Assembly (NCBI GenBank): GCA_039707655.1
Contig: CM077672.1
Span: forward strand, 354,870,031-354,934,030
DNA length: 64,000 nt
From: Elymus sibiricus
Lineage: Eukaryota; Streptophyta; Magnoliopsida; Poales; Poaceae
Direction: 5' to 3'
In this document: positions 12,299-25,840 of the stretch, in pieces
How the letters are laid out: each line of letters begins with the position of its first letter
How positions within the stretch are numbered: position 1 is the stretch's first letter
Translations under genes and position numbers: made by a program
Notes under the pieces: generated by a model
Databases searched by the model: none
What the model was told of the DNA's origin: nothing
The model's input: the letters and a program-made list of their open reading frames with translations, nothing else

Positions 12299-12572
12299 AC
12301 TCCCGCAAAGCCGCCCCACGTTTGTCTCCGGTTTGCGGGAGAAAGTACGTCCGGACCGCGCCGCGGACCGATACAGGACCGCGTTGGATGGCTTCCGCGA
12401 TCCGGACAGCGCGGTCCGGATGCATGCGGGAGGTTTGCGGGTCGGTGTTGGAGATGCCAAGCTATCCGGACCGCGGAAGCCATCCAACGGGGTCCTGTAT
12501 CGGTCCGCGGCGCGGTCCGAACGTACTTTCTCCCGCAAACCGGAGACAAACATGAGGGAGCTTTGCGGGAGT
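12299..12572. repeat. Large GC-rich inverted repeat (112-bp arms)
   Basis: The arm 12299-12410 is the near-perfect reverse complement of 12461-12572 across a 50-bp spacer. Weaker similarity extends outward to about 12240 and 12640 (GGAGGGGTTTTGG...TGGGCC). The segment 12385-12458, ending TGTTGGAGATGCC, also resembles the terminal DNA at 47540-47620 (GGTTGGAGATACT). It is therefore probably two Harbinger-type ends placed head to head, one truncated. All long reading frames through it are GC artefacts. Confidence 0.7.
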
Positions 12573-12772
12573 TTGGATAACAGACACGTAGGACTCTGAC
12601 ACCCCCGGCCCACCCAAAACCCCTCCCGGACCCCGCGCGTCCATCCTCCCCATTTTCTCTTCTTCCTTTTTTCTCTCTTGCCTTCGCCGCCGCTCCACCA
12701 CCCCGGCCGCCATGCCACACCCCTGCCGGAACTCTACGTCTCCGTCACCTCCAGCGCTCCAGCAGGGCTCCA

Positions 12773-13224
12773 TGCTACTTGTAGTCTGCGTTGGTATTTC
12801 CCCGAAGAGGAGAGGATGATGCAGTACAGTAGAGATAAGTTTTTCCCTCAGTTAAGAACCAAGGTTATCAATCCAGTAGGAGAACGAGGCAAAATTCCGT
12901 TAAGCGCACCTGCACACACAAGAGCAAACACTTGCACCCAACGCAAATAAGAGGGTTGTCAATCCTCTTAGCGGTTATTTGCAAGGATTAAATCTTATCA
13001 AGGTAAATAGATAAACTAAAATGCTAATTAAAATAAAAGTAAATAAATTGCAGCAAGGTATTTTTAGGTTTTTAATATATGATAAAGTAGACCGGGGGCC
13101 ATAGTTTTCACTATAGGCTTCTCTCTCGAACACATACATACGGTGGGTAAACAAATTACTGTTGGGCAATTGATAGAAAAGCAAAAAATTATGACGGATT
13201 CATGGCAATGATCATGTATATAGG
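12773..13224 (-). mobile_element. Solo gypsy LTR, part 1 of 2
   Basis: Starts TGCTACTTGTAG at 12773 and runs to the target site at 13220-13224 (ATAGG), resuming at 44866. The preceding five bases CTCCA (12768-12772) recur right after the other end (45961-45965). The two parts sum to about 1.54 kb, one full LTR with no internal domain, hence a solo LTR formed by LTR-LTR recombination. Confidence 0.85.
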
Positions 13225-14547
13225 TGCTACTTGTGAGCTGCGTTGGATTTCCCCGAAGAGGAGGGGATGATGCAGTACAGTAGAGATAAGTATTTCCCTC
13301 AGTTATGAAACCAAGGTTATCAATCCAGTAGGAGAATCACACAACAACTCGTTAGCAGCACCTGCACAAAAAACAACAAATCCTCGCACCCAACGCGAAC
13401 AAGGGGTTGTCAATCCCTTGGCGGTTAATTGCAAGATTAAATTGTATGGTGATAGATAGATAGATCGAACAAAAATACAAAATAAAATAAATAAAGTAAA
13501 ATTGCAGCAAGGTATTTTTAGGATTTTCAATATATGATTAAGGTAGACCCGGGGCCCATAGTTTTCACTAGAGGCTTCTCTCTTGAAAATAGCATACGGT
13601 GGGTGAACAAATTACTGTTGGGCAATTGATAGATAAGCAAACAATCATGACGATATCCAAGGCAATGATCATGTATATAGGCATCACGTCCGAGACAAGT
13701 AGACCGAAACGATTCTGCATCTACTACTATTACTCCACACATCGACCGCTATCCAGCATGCATCTAGAGTATTAAGTTCATAAAGAACGGAGTAACGCCT
13801 TAAGCAAGATGACATGATGTAGACAAAGTAAACTCACGCATGAATAAACCCCATCTTTTTTACCCTTAATAGCAATGATACATACGTGTCATGTCCCTTT
13901 CTGTCACTGGGAATGATAAAACTCCAAGAACATCGAGGAGAACATTGTATTGAAGATGAAAAAGAGAGAAGAAGCCATCTAGCTACTAACTATGGACCCG
14001 AAGGTCTGTGGTAAACTACTCACGCATCATCGGAAGGGCAGCAAGGTTGATGTAGAGCCCCTCCGTGATCGAATGCCCCTCCGGCAGAGTGCCAGAAAAG
14101 GCCTCCAGATGGGATCTCTCGAGAACAGGAACTTGCAGCGGCGGAAAAAGTATTTCGTGGACTCCTCTGTTGGTTTCCCGATTTTAGAGAATTTATAGTG
14201 GTGGAATTAGGTCAAATGGAGCAGAGGTGGGCCCACGAGGCACCAGGGCACGCCCTGGTTCCTCGTGGCCACCTCCTCTGTCTTCTGGCCCTCTCCCGAA
14301 GCTTCTAGTGTCTCTTATGTCCAGAAAAAATCTCCAAAAAGTTTCATGGCAGTTGGTCTTCGTTTGGTACTGATATTCTGAAAAACCAAAAACAGGCAAA
14401 AAACAGCAACTGGCACTGGGCACTAAGTTAATAGGTTAGTCCCAAAAAATGATATATAATTGCTTGTAAGTGTATATAAAACATCCAAGATTGATACTAT
14501 AATAGCATGGAACAATAAAAAATTATAGATACGTTGGAGACGTATCA
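13225..14547 (-). repeat. Array LTR, left (3' LTR)
   Basis: TGCTACTTGTGAGC... to ...GACGTATCA. About 240 bp shorter than the other two LTRs because of one internal deletion near 13915 (the CACTGGGA block joins directly to the ACTCCAAGAACATCGAGG block). Confidence 0.85.
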
Positions 14548-15256
14548 AGCATCCCCAAGCTTAATTCCTGCTCGTCCTCGAGTAGGTAAATGATAAAAAC
14601 AGAATTTCTGATGTGGAATGCTACCTATCATATTCATCATATACTCTTTTCTTTTGTAGCATGGACATTTGGACTTGAATGATTCAAAGCAATAGTCTAT
14701 AATTTGACATGAAGACATAAATACTCAAGCATACTAACAAGCAACCATGTCTTTCAAAATATCAACGCTAAAGAAAGTTATCCCTAGCCCATTATGCTCA
14801 ATCATTGATCCATTCATGAAACACACTCAATATTAGCTACACACAATGCACAAGTATGACAATAGTGCTCTCTAGTTGGTGCTTTGTAAGAGAAGATGGA
14901 GACTCAAAATAAAAATAAAAATTGCATAAAAGTAAATAGATAGGCCCTTCGTAGAGGGAAGCAGAGATTTGCAAATGTGCCAGAGCTCAAGGCTTAAATT
15001 AGAGAGATAAAATTATTTTGAGAGGCATGCTTTTCCTGTCAACGAAAACGACCGAGAATTCCCAATATCTTCCATGCTAGACACATTATAGGTGGTTCCC
15101 AAATAGAAAATAAAGTTTATTTCCTTTCCACCATTCTTTCACAATCCATGGCTAGCCGTATTCATGGGTGCCCTCCATACCAACACTTTCCAAGGAATTT
15201 ATTATTATCATCATATTAAATTTTTTCATTTCGGGACTGGACATCCCTATTACCTG
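14548..15256 (-). mobile_element. Array internal domain 1, 3' non-coding part
   Basis: Begins with the reverse of the polypurine tract (AGCATCCCCAAGCTT) and has no coding capacity. 14897-15256 matches 40191-40547. It is interrupted at 15257 by a nested gypsy element and resumes at 24167. Confidence 0.8.
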
Positions 15257-16548
15257 TGATACGTCTCCAACGTATCTATAATTTATGAAGTATTCATGCC
15301 ATGTTATTATACTTTTGTATGATTTTGGTGCACTTTTATATGGATTTTATATGATTTTCATGGACTAACATATTGACCTAGTGCCCAGTGCCAGTTGCTG
15401 TTTTCTGCTTGTTTTCGGTTTTCTATAAAATCCATATCAAATGAAGTCCAAATGCAGCGAAACTTTTTGATGATTTTTTCTGGAAGGAAACAGACCCAGG
15501 AAGCTTCGGAGGAGCAGCAGAAGAGCCACAGGGGCCGCATGAGCCACCTGGGCGCGCCTGCCCCCACCCCCCAGGCGCGCCCTGGTGCCTCGTGGGCCCC
15601 CTGTGGCACCTCTTTGCATGATTCCAACACTGAAAAATCCTATATATTCAGAAACCCCCGAAAGTTAACCTAGATGAGTTTTTTACGCCGCCGCAAGCCT
15701 CTGTACCTCCACGATCTCATCTACAGCCCTTTTCCGGCACCCTGCCGGAGGGGGGAATCATCACCGGAGGCCATCTTCATCATCCCGGCGGTTTCCATGA
15801 GGAGGAGGGAGTAGTTCACCCTCGGGGATGAGGGTTTGTACCAGTAGCTATGTGTTTGATCTCTCTCTCTCTCTCTCGTGTTCTTGATTTGGCACGATCT
15901 TGATGTATCGCGAGCTTTGTTAATATAGTTGGATCATATGGTGTTTCTTCCCTCTCTATCCTTGTTGTGATGAATCGAATCTTTTCCCTTTGAGGTTTCG
16001 TTATTGTCGGATTGAATATTTCAGATTTGAGAACACTTGATGTATGTCTTGCATATGAATACCCGTGGTGACAATGGGGTATTATATTGATTCACTTGAT
16101 ATATGTTTTGGCACTCAACTCGCGGATTCCCGCGGTGACATTGGGGTAATCTATGCATAGGGGTTGATGCACGTTTTCATTATCTTTTCTCCGATAGAAA
16201 CTTTGGGGTGCTCCTTGAAGTTCTTTGTGTGGATTGAATATTATGATTATGAAGTTGTTTGATGCATATCATATAATCAACTCACGGATACTTGTGGTGA
16301 CATTGGAGTATCTAGGTGACATTAGAGTTGGTTGATGTGTATCATATGGTGTTAGTTTAGTATGAACTCTAGGGCTGTTTGTGACACTTATAGGGATGGC
16401 TCAATAGATCGATCGGAAATGATAACTTTGAGGTGGTTTCGTACCCTACAAACAATTTCTATCTTATGTTCTCCGCTAATAGGAACTTTGGAGTGATTCT
16501 TTATGACACGTTGAGGGATTGTTATATGATCCAATTATGTTAGCATTG

Positions 16549-19313
16549 GGTTACAAATTATTTACGTTTTCCTAATTTTTCAGAATTTTTGGAGGTACAG
16601 AAGTATGGTTTTTAAATCGCTCACTACATGCTCTTCTGTTTTTGATAGATTCTGTTTTCGGTGCATAGTTTGCTTGTTTTAGTGTTTCCATAGCTTATAT
16701 TGAGTAATATAAATTGTGGAAATGATAGAATACAGTAGGCATTATGTGATAACAATTATGAATCTTGTCTTGACGGTACCTAAGTGGATGATTTATTTTT
16801 ATCATACTAACCTATCTCACAAGTTCCGTTAAGTTTTGTGTGATTGAAGTTTTCAAGTTTTGGGTGAGATATCGATATGAGGAGAATAAGGAGTGGCGAG
16901 ACCCTAAGCTTGGGGATTCCCAAGGCACCGCAAGGTAATATTCAAGGAAGACCCAAGCAACTAAGCTTGGGGATGCCCCAGAAGGCATCCCCTCTTTCGT
17001 CTTCAACATTATCGGTAACCTTACTTGGAGCTATATTTTTATTCGTCACATGGTATGTGTTTTGCTTGGAGCGTCATTTTATTTTGTTTATATTTTCTTT
17101 CTGTTATCAATAATCATGTTTTTTATCTTTTAGTTCAATAAAATGCCAATTATAGCCTTTACCATGCTCAGTTTGCAAGTTTATGTGTTGCTGTTTGAAA
17201 ACAGAAAGTTTTCTGTTATGTCCAGAATATTCCTGAATAGTCAAAACATGATAAAAATCTGAAATTTTTACACAGTAAGCATGCATGAGTTATCTGTCAC
17301 GTGGTAATTTTTCAGAATTTTTTGAGTTAGGGAAGTATGAATTCTTATTCACCCTTTACAGACTATTCTGTTTTGGCAGATTGCTGTTATAGTTGCATTG
17401 TTTGCATATGTCTGCTTGTTTAATGTTTCTATTTGAGGATAGGAGTATTGAATATGCAGAGGCATTTAGTATGCAATGTTTAATTATAATTTTAGTGATT
17501 TGCTACAGTAGACAATGTTAAGGTTTTGAGTTGATTTATACTAACTTATCTCACGAGTTCTTGTTGAGTTTTGTGTGGATGAAGTTTTAAGATTTAGGGA
17601 AACCGTGATATGAGAGGAATTAAGGAGACACAAAAGCTCAAGCTTGGGGATGCCCAAGGCATCCCAAGATAACATTCCAAGAAGTCTCAAGCAACTAAGC
17701 TTGGGGATGTCCCGGTAGGCATCCCACCTTTCTTCATCAACACCTATCGGTTAGCCTAAGTTTTTGCTTCTTCACATGAGATGTGCTATTCTTGGAATGT
17801 CATTTTATTTTATTTTTCTTGCTGTTTGAATAAAATACTTAAGATCTAAAAAATTTAAATGAGAGAGAGTCCTCACATAGCTACCTATTTACTTAACTAC
17901 TCATTTGGTCTTCACTTATATCTTTTTGGAGTAGTTTGTCATTTACTCTCGTTCTTCACTTATATCCTATGAGTAAATTATTGAAATGAATTGAATATCA
18001 TAAAGTTGAAATTTATATGCTTCATATGCTTGTCCCATGGGGAGTAGTGACTTCACATACAAGAAGTATAAGTGGTAAAATTTATTGAAAGTTAACAAAC
18101 ATAGCATTGGTCACTTGAACAATTCATGAAAGAATTTTGAAGGAAGAGAAATTTCACATATAAATATACTATCTTGGACATCTTCTATGATTCTGAGCCC
18201 CCATTAATTATTTTCAAGCTTGATCAAGTAGTTGACGTTGGACAAGGAAGACAACATAATGAGTTATGTTTGTTTATATTCACATAGAAGTTATATTGTC
18301 ATGGATCCTCCAACATGTGGTGCTTGCTTAGGATCTTTTGCTAGCCAAAAATTCGTACTAAGTAGAGATACTACTTGTGCATCCAAAAACCCTTAAACCC
18401 AGTTTCCTGCCATGAGATTCCATTATATCTACCTATGGATTGAATAAGATCCTTCAAGTAAGTTGTCATCGGTGCAAAAAGCAATAAAAATTGCTCCTAA
18501 AATATGTATGATCTTTTATTGCAAGGGAAAATAAGCATTGTATGAACTTGTGATGGTAAAGAAATAAAAGCGACGGACTGCATAATAAAGGTTGCTATCA
18601 CAAGGGGCAATATAACGTGACGTTCCTTTGCATTAAGGGCTTGTGCATCCAACAAAAAAAAGTGCATGACAACCTCTGCTTCCCTCTGCGAAGGGCCTAT
18701 CTTTTACTTTTCTGTATTTACTTTTATGCAAGAGTCATTAATGTTCATCCCTATTCCGCTCTATTTATTCTTTAGTTGGCAAGCATTATGTGGTAGGGAA
18801 AGATCCAGGCACATATATCCAGTTGAATATATGTGATCATGAGTTATTATTGTTGACATTATCCCTGGGATAAATAAGTTGGGAGGCCAAACATTAAGCC
18901 CCTATCTTCCTATGTGTTTGACTGAAACGGTTTGTTCTAAAAATATGCTTTTAGTGTCAGCAATCATGGAAGACTAAATGATGGTTGAGTATGTGGAATT
19001 TGCTAGATCAAAGCTCTTACATAGACCCTTCCTGAAAATAAGATGAATTGCAATTGTTTGATGACTGAGAACATAGTTTGTTAGTTTTCAAGAAAGTTTA
19101 TGGCCTATACTTTAAACATGTGAATAGCTTGCTACTTGATCATGAGAAGTTTTATGAGATGAGCTACTGATTATGATATATATTGATGCTAGAAAAAGTG
19201 ATTGAAATTATCATTGATCAAACTTATGCACTATGCTAGCATTCACACTTCATAAATTATTTCTTTTATCATTCACCTACTCGAGGACGAACAAGAATTA
19301 AGCTTGGGGATGC
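16549..19313 (+). other. Non-coding internal region of nested gypsy
   Basis: No gag or pol signature in any frame. Two diverged tandem copies of about 0.7 kb (roughly 16570-17100 and 17300-17840) each end with AAGCTTGGGGATGCC-type boxes and a GGCATCCC inverted match. The region ends at the true polypurine tract with the same GCTTGGGGATGC sequence. Confidence 0.6.
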
Positions 19314-20451
19314 TGATACGTCTCCAACGTATCCATAATTTATGAAGTATTCATGCCATGTTTATTATAGTTTTGTATTATTTTGGTGCACTTTTATATG
19401 GATTTTATATGATTTTCATGGACTAACATATTGACCTAGTGCCCAGTGCCAGTTGCTGTTTTCTGCTTGTTTTTGGTTTTCCGGAAAATCCATATCAAAT
19501 GAAGTCCAAATGCAGCGAAACTTTTTGATGATTTTTTCTGGAAGGAAACAGACCCAGGAGCAGCAGAAGAGCCATAGGGGCTCCACAAGCCACCTGGGTG
19601 CGCCTGCCCCCCCCAGGCGCGCCCTGATGCCTCGTGGGCCCCCTATGGCACCTCTTTGCGTGATTCCAACGCTGAAAAATCCTATATATTCAGAAACCCC
19701 CGAAAATTAACCTAGATGAGTTTTTATGCCGCCGCAAGCCTCTGTACCTCCACGATCTCATCTACAGCCCTTTTTCGGCACCTTGCCAGAGGGGGGAATC
19801 ATCACCGAAGGCCATCTTCATCATCCCGGCGGTTTCCATGAGGAGGAGGGAGTAGTTCACCCTCGGGGCCGAGGGTTTGTACCAGTAGCTATGTGTTTGA
19901 TCTCTCTCTCGTGTTCTTGATTTGGCACGATCTTAATGTATCGCGAGCTTTGTTAATATAGTTGGATCATATGGTGTTTCTTCCCTCTCTATCCTTGTTG
20001 TGATGAATCGAATCTTTTCCCTTTGAGGTTTCGTTATTGTCGGATTGAATATTTCAGATTTGAGAACACTTGATGTATGTCTTGCATATGAATACCCGTG
20101 GTGACAATGGGGTATTATATTGATTCACTTGATATATGTTTTGGCACTCAACTCGCGGATTCCCGCGGTAACATTGGGGTAATCTATGCATAGGGGTTGA
20201 TGCACATTTTCATTATCTTTTCTATGATAGAAACTTTGGGGTGCTCCTTAAAGTTCTTTGTGTGGATTGAATATTATGATTATGAAGTTGTTTGATGCAT
20301 ATCGTATAATCAACTCACGGATACTTGTGGTGACATTGGAGTATCTAGGTGACATTAGAGTTGGTTGATGTGTATCATATGGTGTTATTTTAGTACGAAC
20401 TCTAGGGCTGTTTGTGACACTTATAGGGATGGCTCAATAGATCGATCGCAA

Positions 20452-23400
20452 ACACTACTGGAATCAGGGACTTTGCCATTTGCCAGCTGATGGCAAAGAG
20501 TCTGTTTGCCGTCTGTCTTTCCAAAGCAGACGGCAAAGAAGTGGCAGATGGCAAAGAGGGTCTTTGCCATCTGCCACTTCTTTGCCATCTGCGGGCAGAC
20601 GGCAAAGAGTTCTTTGCCGTCTGCGGGCAGACGGCAAAGAACTCTTTGTCGTCTGCCAAAACAAACACAGACGGCAAAGAGCTCACTTTGCCGTCTGCCA
20701 AAACAAACACAGACGGCAAAGGATGTGGCGGGGGTAGCCTAAACAGGGGGGCGCCCCTCTGGCACTCACTCTCGCTCGCTCGAGCCTCTCTGCCCCGACC
20801 CCCTTCTCTCTCTCGACCTCCATATCGCCGCCACTGCCGCCGGCCGTCCTGGCCAGCTCCGGCGGCCTCCGGCGATGCCCAGCATACCCCTAGAACCCCC
20901 ATGCGACGCTGCTTCTGCTCCCCCGCTTCGATTCGTCGCTCGTGCCCTCCTCTTGCGGCTGTGGCTAACCCTAGCCGCTGCGGTTGCTGACGCACGACGT
21001 CGCTATGGATGTCGGCGCGGCTCCGGCGCTACCCTGTGCTCCTCTCCGACGTCCTCGCCGCCATCTCCTTGCGTCCGCGCCTTGGATTCGCCCGCTGCGT
21101 CGCCGGCCTACCCTGTCTAGGGTTTTGGTACGGCGGTTGTCCCACGCCGGTCGGATGGCGTTTAGGCGCAACCCCGGCGCGCCTCTGAGTACTGCCTCAG
21201 CTACAACCCTCCTATGGTGAGCTCTATCTACCTCCTCCTCTCTGATCCGTGCTGTGTTGGACATGGCGGTGGCTGTGTTGGTGCTCTGCTGCTAGTGGGG
21301 ATTTGGTGGCTGTGATCTAGGCTGTTCTGATGTTGCTCTAACTGTTGTTATCTCTCTAGTTGCTCCTGTAGTCACACACTAGTTTATCCATCGGTTTGAT
21401 GTACTATGCTAGCTCCTGTTTATACCAATGTTATTAAGTGAGCTTCTATGTTTACTGTTATAAGGCAATGATGCCCCAGGTTCCTTGTGAAGCTCTTGAT
21501 GGTGGTCTTGGTCCACTACTACTTCCATAATTTGGGTTTTCCCCAATTCTATGGCTTGTAACTACTGTACTGTGATATGCCCCTGTTTATACTGCTGCTG
21601 TTAAACTGGTGTTATGTCTTTAGGTCTGTGAGATGCTATCCTGGGGGTTTGTGCACACTTGGAGCTTATATAGCTCAATTGATTGCACCCACAAGCACAG
21701 GCGCGCCTTGGGGGTTGTACACATGCAGATAACTACAGTTTCAATTATCTAGCATGTATTAGTTCCACTTTGTTGACTAGCTAGTGATTTTGCCTATTGA
21801 TACATACAACCGTTCTAGTTATAAGGATATATTCCTTTATTTTGCATAGAGCTATAGTGCTTTTATTAGTTAAGTCCAAAGTAGTTTTTCTGTTCATTTA
21901 TATGCTACTTGCAGTTTAATTTCTCTTACACAAGGTCCAGGATATAATCCTTTTATTAACAATTTAGAGCACTACCTTGGCTGTACTGGGGATCTCTCCC
22001 TATAGTTGTTGTGGCTGTCAGTTCATTCCCTAACTGTTGGTGGTGACTTTGATTCAGTTAAATGATTTTAGAGTTATATTTCCTTTCCATTGGTCTGTTT
22101 ATTCTTTGGATAATAGTGGTTATAGCTGTTGTTAACTAATGCTGCTGCTGTTTAGTTGTAGTAGCTGTTAAGTGATACTAGCCCCCTGTGCTTGTGGGTG
22201 CAGTGCCCTATTTGCAGAAATTACCAGGTGCATGTGTGTGCTGTGTTCTGCAGAAGCAGATAATCAGTGGGGTGCTACCCTGCTATTTCTTCTATGCTAT
22301 TTCTATTGATCTTATGAACAGATGCTCGCTTCATCTTAGTTGCTTTATTTCTAATACTGACATGAACAGATACCACTTGGTTTGGCTATTCCTATTGGTC
22401 TCTTTCTAATAGCATATGAACAAATGCTATACTTGGTTTTGGCTGTTACTTTCCTAGTTTTCTACTGATAAGACAGATACTACATCTGATTTGGGCAGTG
22501 ATGCTGGTCTGAGCCCCCCCTCTCTTAGGCTTAATTTACATGTGGCTATCCCTGTGCTGTGATGAACTAGCCCTGGCACTTCCAGGCTGTCTGAGCACAT
22601 AATCCCTCAAGTATACCTTGAGGTCTTCTGTAGCTTGGTCTTGTGGATTCTGGTAAACCTGCTTCTTGTGGACAGCCTGCTCCTCCTAGCTGCTTCACTG
22701 GACAAAACTGATTGTGGTGATGAAGTCTAATCCTTGGCTTTAATCACTAGTTTTTAGTTGGCTTAATTCCTGGAGCTAGTACTGATAGTGGTCTTTGTGT
22801 TGGCATTTAACTTACTACTAATTGTGGTGGCTTCTTGATTGGGTCCTTGGCTGGTTCTCTCCTTTGGCTCTTTGGTATTGGTTTACTCTATTTGGCTTTC
22901 TAATTAAGATCACTTTGAAAATCAGGATCTTAACTAACATTGTCTTGATCTCAAGTGCTGGCTCCTACAGCATTGCATTTCACCAAGTGAAATGCTACAT
23001 TTCTACTCCTAACCCATTCTCTCTTTCTTAGTGTTTTTGTTATGCAGGTTGGAAGAAAAGAAGAAGATCCAGAGAAGATCTTAGTAATAAGATAGTTTTT
23101 AGGAAAATAGATATTTAGTTTTAGGCCATTTCTTGTAATTTCCGAAATGTAAATTTAATTACTTAATCATTTCTGATTCTTTATAATATGACTTTGTATT
23201 ACCTATTCCAATTATTAATAAAGTTTTTAATTTACATGTGTTCATGACTATTGGCAATATGTGTTGGATATGCTATATTGGTCATATATATAATTTTCTA
23301 TGAAAATGAATTGATATAAGAAAAAACAGGGGCTATATATCCACTTTGGCCTATTTGGCCTCTTTGCCGTCTGCTGGCAGACGGCAAAGAGATTGCTTCT

Positions 23401-23631
23401 TTGCCGTCCGCTGGCAGACGGCAAAGAGATTGCTTCTTTGCCTTCTGCTGGCAGACGGCAAAGAAGGAAAGTTCTTTGCCGTCTGCCAGCAGACGGCAAA
23501 GCGGCCATTGCCGGCAGTCGTTCAGCCGGAGTGTTTGCCGTCTGCTGGCTGACGGCAAAGCCTTTGCCGTCCGCCAAGCATGCCTTTGCCGTCTGCTATA
23601 GCAGACGGCAAAGTGCCTGATTCCAGTAGTG
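20452..23631. mobile_element. CACTA transposon, non-autonomous
   Basis: The ends are CACTACTGGAATCAGG (20452-20467) and its exact reverse complement at 23616-23631, flanked by AAA on both sides (20449-20451, 23632-23634), the 3-bp duplication typical of CACTA. Both subterminal zones (20470-20730 and 23355-23610) are packed with alternating TTTGCCGTCTGC and GCAGACGGCAAAG, the presumed transposase-binding repeats. No transposase is present in the 3.2 kb; the middle holds a gene-like transcription unit. It sits in the 3' LTR at a site whose intact form is near 16420 in the 5' LTR. Confidence 0.93.
20984..23078 (+). CDS. Possible two-exon gene inside the CACTA element
   Basis: A GC-rich leader (20740-20980) rich in CTCT and CCGCCG precedes an open frame (20984-21216; MLTHDVAMDVG, or a later ATG giving MAFRRNPGAP). 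It ends at a good donor (CTATG|GTGAGC). An AT-rich ~1.8-kb stretch with intron character ends TTATGCAG near 23049. The next exon stays in frame for about 11 codons (LEEKKKIQRRS) and stops. AATAAA follows at about 23217. This layout resembles a captured cellular gene end or a CACTA-specific transcript; the protein is not recognisable. The exon calls are inferred from splice motifs only. Confidence 0.3.
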
Positions 23632-25840
23632 AAAGGATAACTTTGAGGTGGTTTCGTACCCTACAAACAATTTCTATCTTATGTTCTCCGCTAATAGGAA
23701 CTTTGGAGTGATTCTTTATCACACGTTGAGGGATTGTTATATGATCCAATTATGTTAGCATTGTTGAGAGATTGCACTAGTGAAAGTATGAACCCTAGGC
23801 CTTGTTTTCAAGCATTGCAATACCGTTTGTGCTCACTTTTATCGTTTTCTACCTTGCTGTTTTTATTTATTCAGATTATAAAAATATATTTCTACTATCC
23901 ATACTACACTTGTATCATCATCTCTTCGCCGAACTAGTGCACCTATACAATTTACCATTGTATTGGGTGTGTTGGGGACACAAGAGATTTCTTGTATTTG
24001 GTTGCAGGGTTGTTTGAGAGAGACCATCTTCATCCTACGCCTCCCACGGATTGATAAACCTTAGGTCATCCACTTGAGGGAAAATTGCTACTGTCCTACA
24101 AAACTCTGCGCTTGGAGGCCCAACACGAGTCTACAAGAATAAAGTTGCGTAGTAGACATCAACCTGCCACTCTCTCGTGCAATGACAAGTGAATAAACAC
24201 TCATCGTGAGAATAACACACCTAGCATGGAAAATATTGGCCACCCCCTGCCGCTTCATGAGCGGTACGGGCACACAAAACAGAAAATTATTTTGAAAATT
24301 TAGAGTTGGTACATGCAAATTTACTTGGAACGGCATGGAAATACTGCATATAGGTAGGTATGGTGGACTCATTTGGCACAACTTGGGTTTAAGGAGTTGG
24401 ATGCACAAGCAGTATTCCCGCTTAGTACAAATGAAGGCTAGCAAATAGATTGAGAAGCGACCAACCAAAAAGCGAAAACGGTCATAAACATGCATTGAAC
24501 ATAACTAACATCGAATAATGCACCATAAGTAGGACATAATTTCGTTGCATAACTATTGACTTTATGTGCATGCATAGGGAATCACATACCTTAACACTAA
24601 TATTCTTACTAAATCACAATTACTCACTAACATGACTCACATATTATTATCTCCATATCGCAAAACTATTGCAAGGAATCAAACTTATAATATCCAATGA
24701 TCTTTCATGAAAGTTTTTATTATATCCCTCTTGAATATTCATCACCTTGGGACCAAATTCATATCTTTTGCAAATTACCATTACTATTATCAACTCTCAC
24801 AAAGATATAAGTGAAGCATGAGAGTGCAAATATTTCTTCAAAATTTAATCTTATCAACTCTCAAAATAGTATAAGTGAAGCATGAGAGTTCAAATATTTC
24901 TTCAAAATATAGCCACCGCCGTGCTCAAAAAGATTTAAGTGAAGTACTAGAGCAACTGCCTAGCTCAAAAGATTTAAGTGAAGCACATAGAGTATTCTAA
25001 CAAATCATGATAAACGTGTGGCTCTCTCAAATGGATGTGTCCAGCAAAGATGATTGTGACAAACTAAAAAGCAAACAAAGCAAAGACTCATATAATACAC
25101 GACACTCCAAGTAAAACACATATCATGTGACGAATAAAAATATAGCTCCAAGTAAAATTACCGATAGTTGGTAGAAGAAAGAGGGGATGCCTTCCGGGGC
25201 ATCCCCAAGCTTAGACACTTGAGTCTTCCTTGAATATTACCTTGGGGTGCCTTGGGAATCCCTAAGCTTAGGCTCTTGCCACTCCTTATTCCTTCATCTA
25301 TCGTGTTCTCACCGAAAACTTGAAAACTTCAATCACACAGAACTCAACAAAACCTTCGTGAGATCCGTTAGTATAACAAATAAATCTTTAACTTTAAGTA
25401 CTGTAGTAAATTGATTCATATTTAATATTGGCATAATGTACTCCAACTTCTCAATGACACATACCCCCCGATACGATCCATAGATTCATCAAAATAAGCA
25501 AACTATGCAACAAAAACAGAATCTGTCTTTAACAGAACAGTCTGTAAAGATCTATTTAAAAGCTATACTTCTGTAACTCCAAAAATTCTGAAACATTAGG
25601 AAACCATGGGCAATTCATATACCAACACTGTGTAAAAATTTCAGATTTTTCTGATGCTCCAGTACAGAATTAAAATTCCAGCACTGGACGCAAAACTTTC
25701 TGTTTTCCAAACAGCATCAATTATACTATCTTCCAAATCATCCCAAAGGCATTACTTGGCACAAACACTAATTAAAACATGAAAACACAATCATAACAGT
25801 ATAATAATTGTGTAAACACACAAGAAAAGAAATAAAAAGT

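Larger units (their letters stand above)
15257..24161 (+). mobile_element. Nested gypsy element, coding region deleted
   Basis: Plus-strand element with 5-bp duplication ACCTG (15252-15256 and 24162-24166). The uninterrupted site is kept at 40543-40547 in the second array copy. The 5' LTR is 15257 to about 16548 and is truncated; the 3' LTR is 19314-24161 and holds a CACTA element. The polypurine tract is at 19299-19313. The 5' LTR lacks its last ~370 bp, and the PBS, gag and pol are absent, so one deletion removed LTR end through coding region after insertion. LTR start (TGATACGTCTCCAACG) and several blocks are shared with the minus-strand family, but the body is a distinct subfamily. Confidence 0.88.

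Noticed and set aside
11960..12720. Long overlapping reading frames on both strands (up to 252 codons)
   Set aside because: They cross the palindrome and are mirror images of each other; high GC removes stops. No domain or consistent codon pattern.
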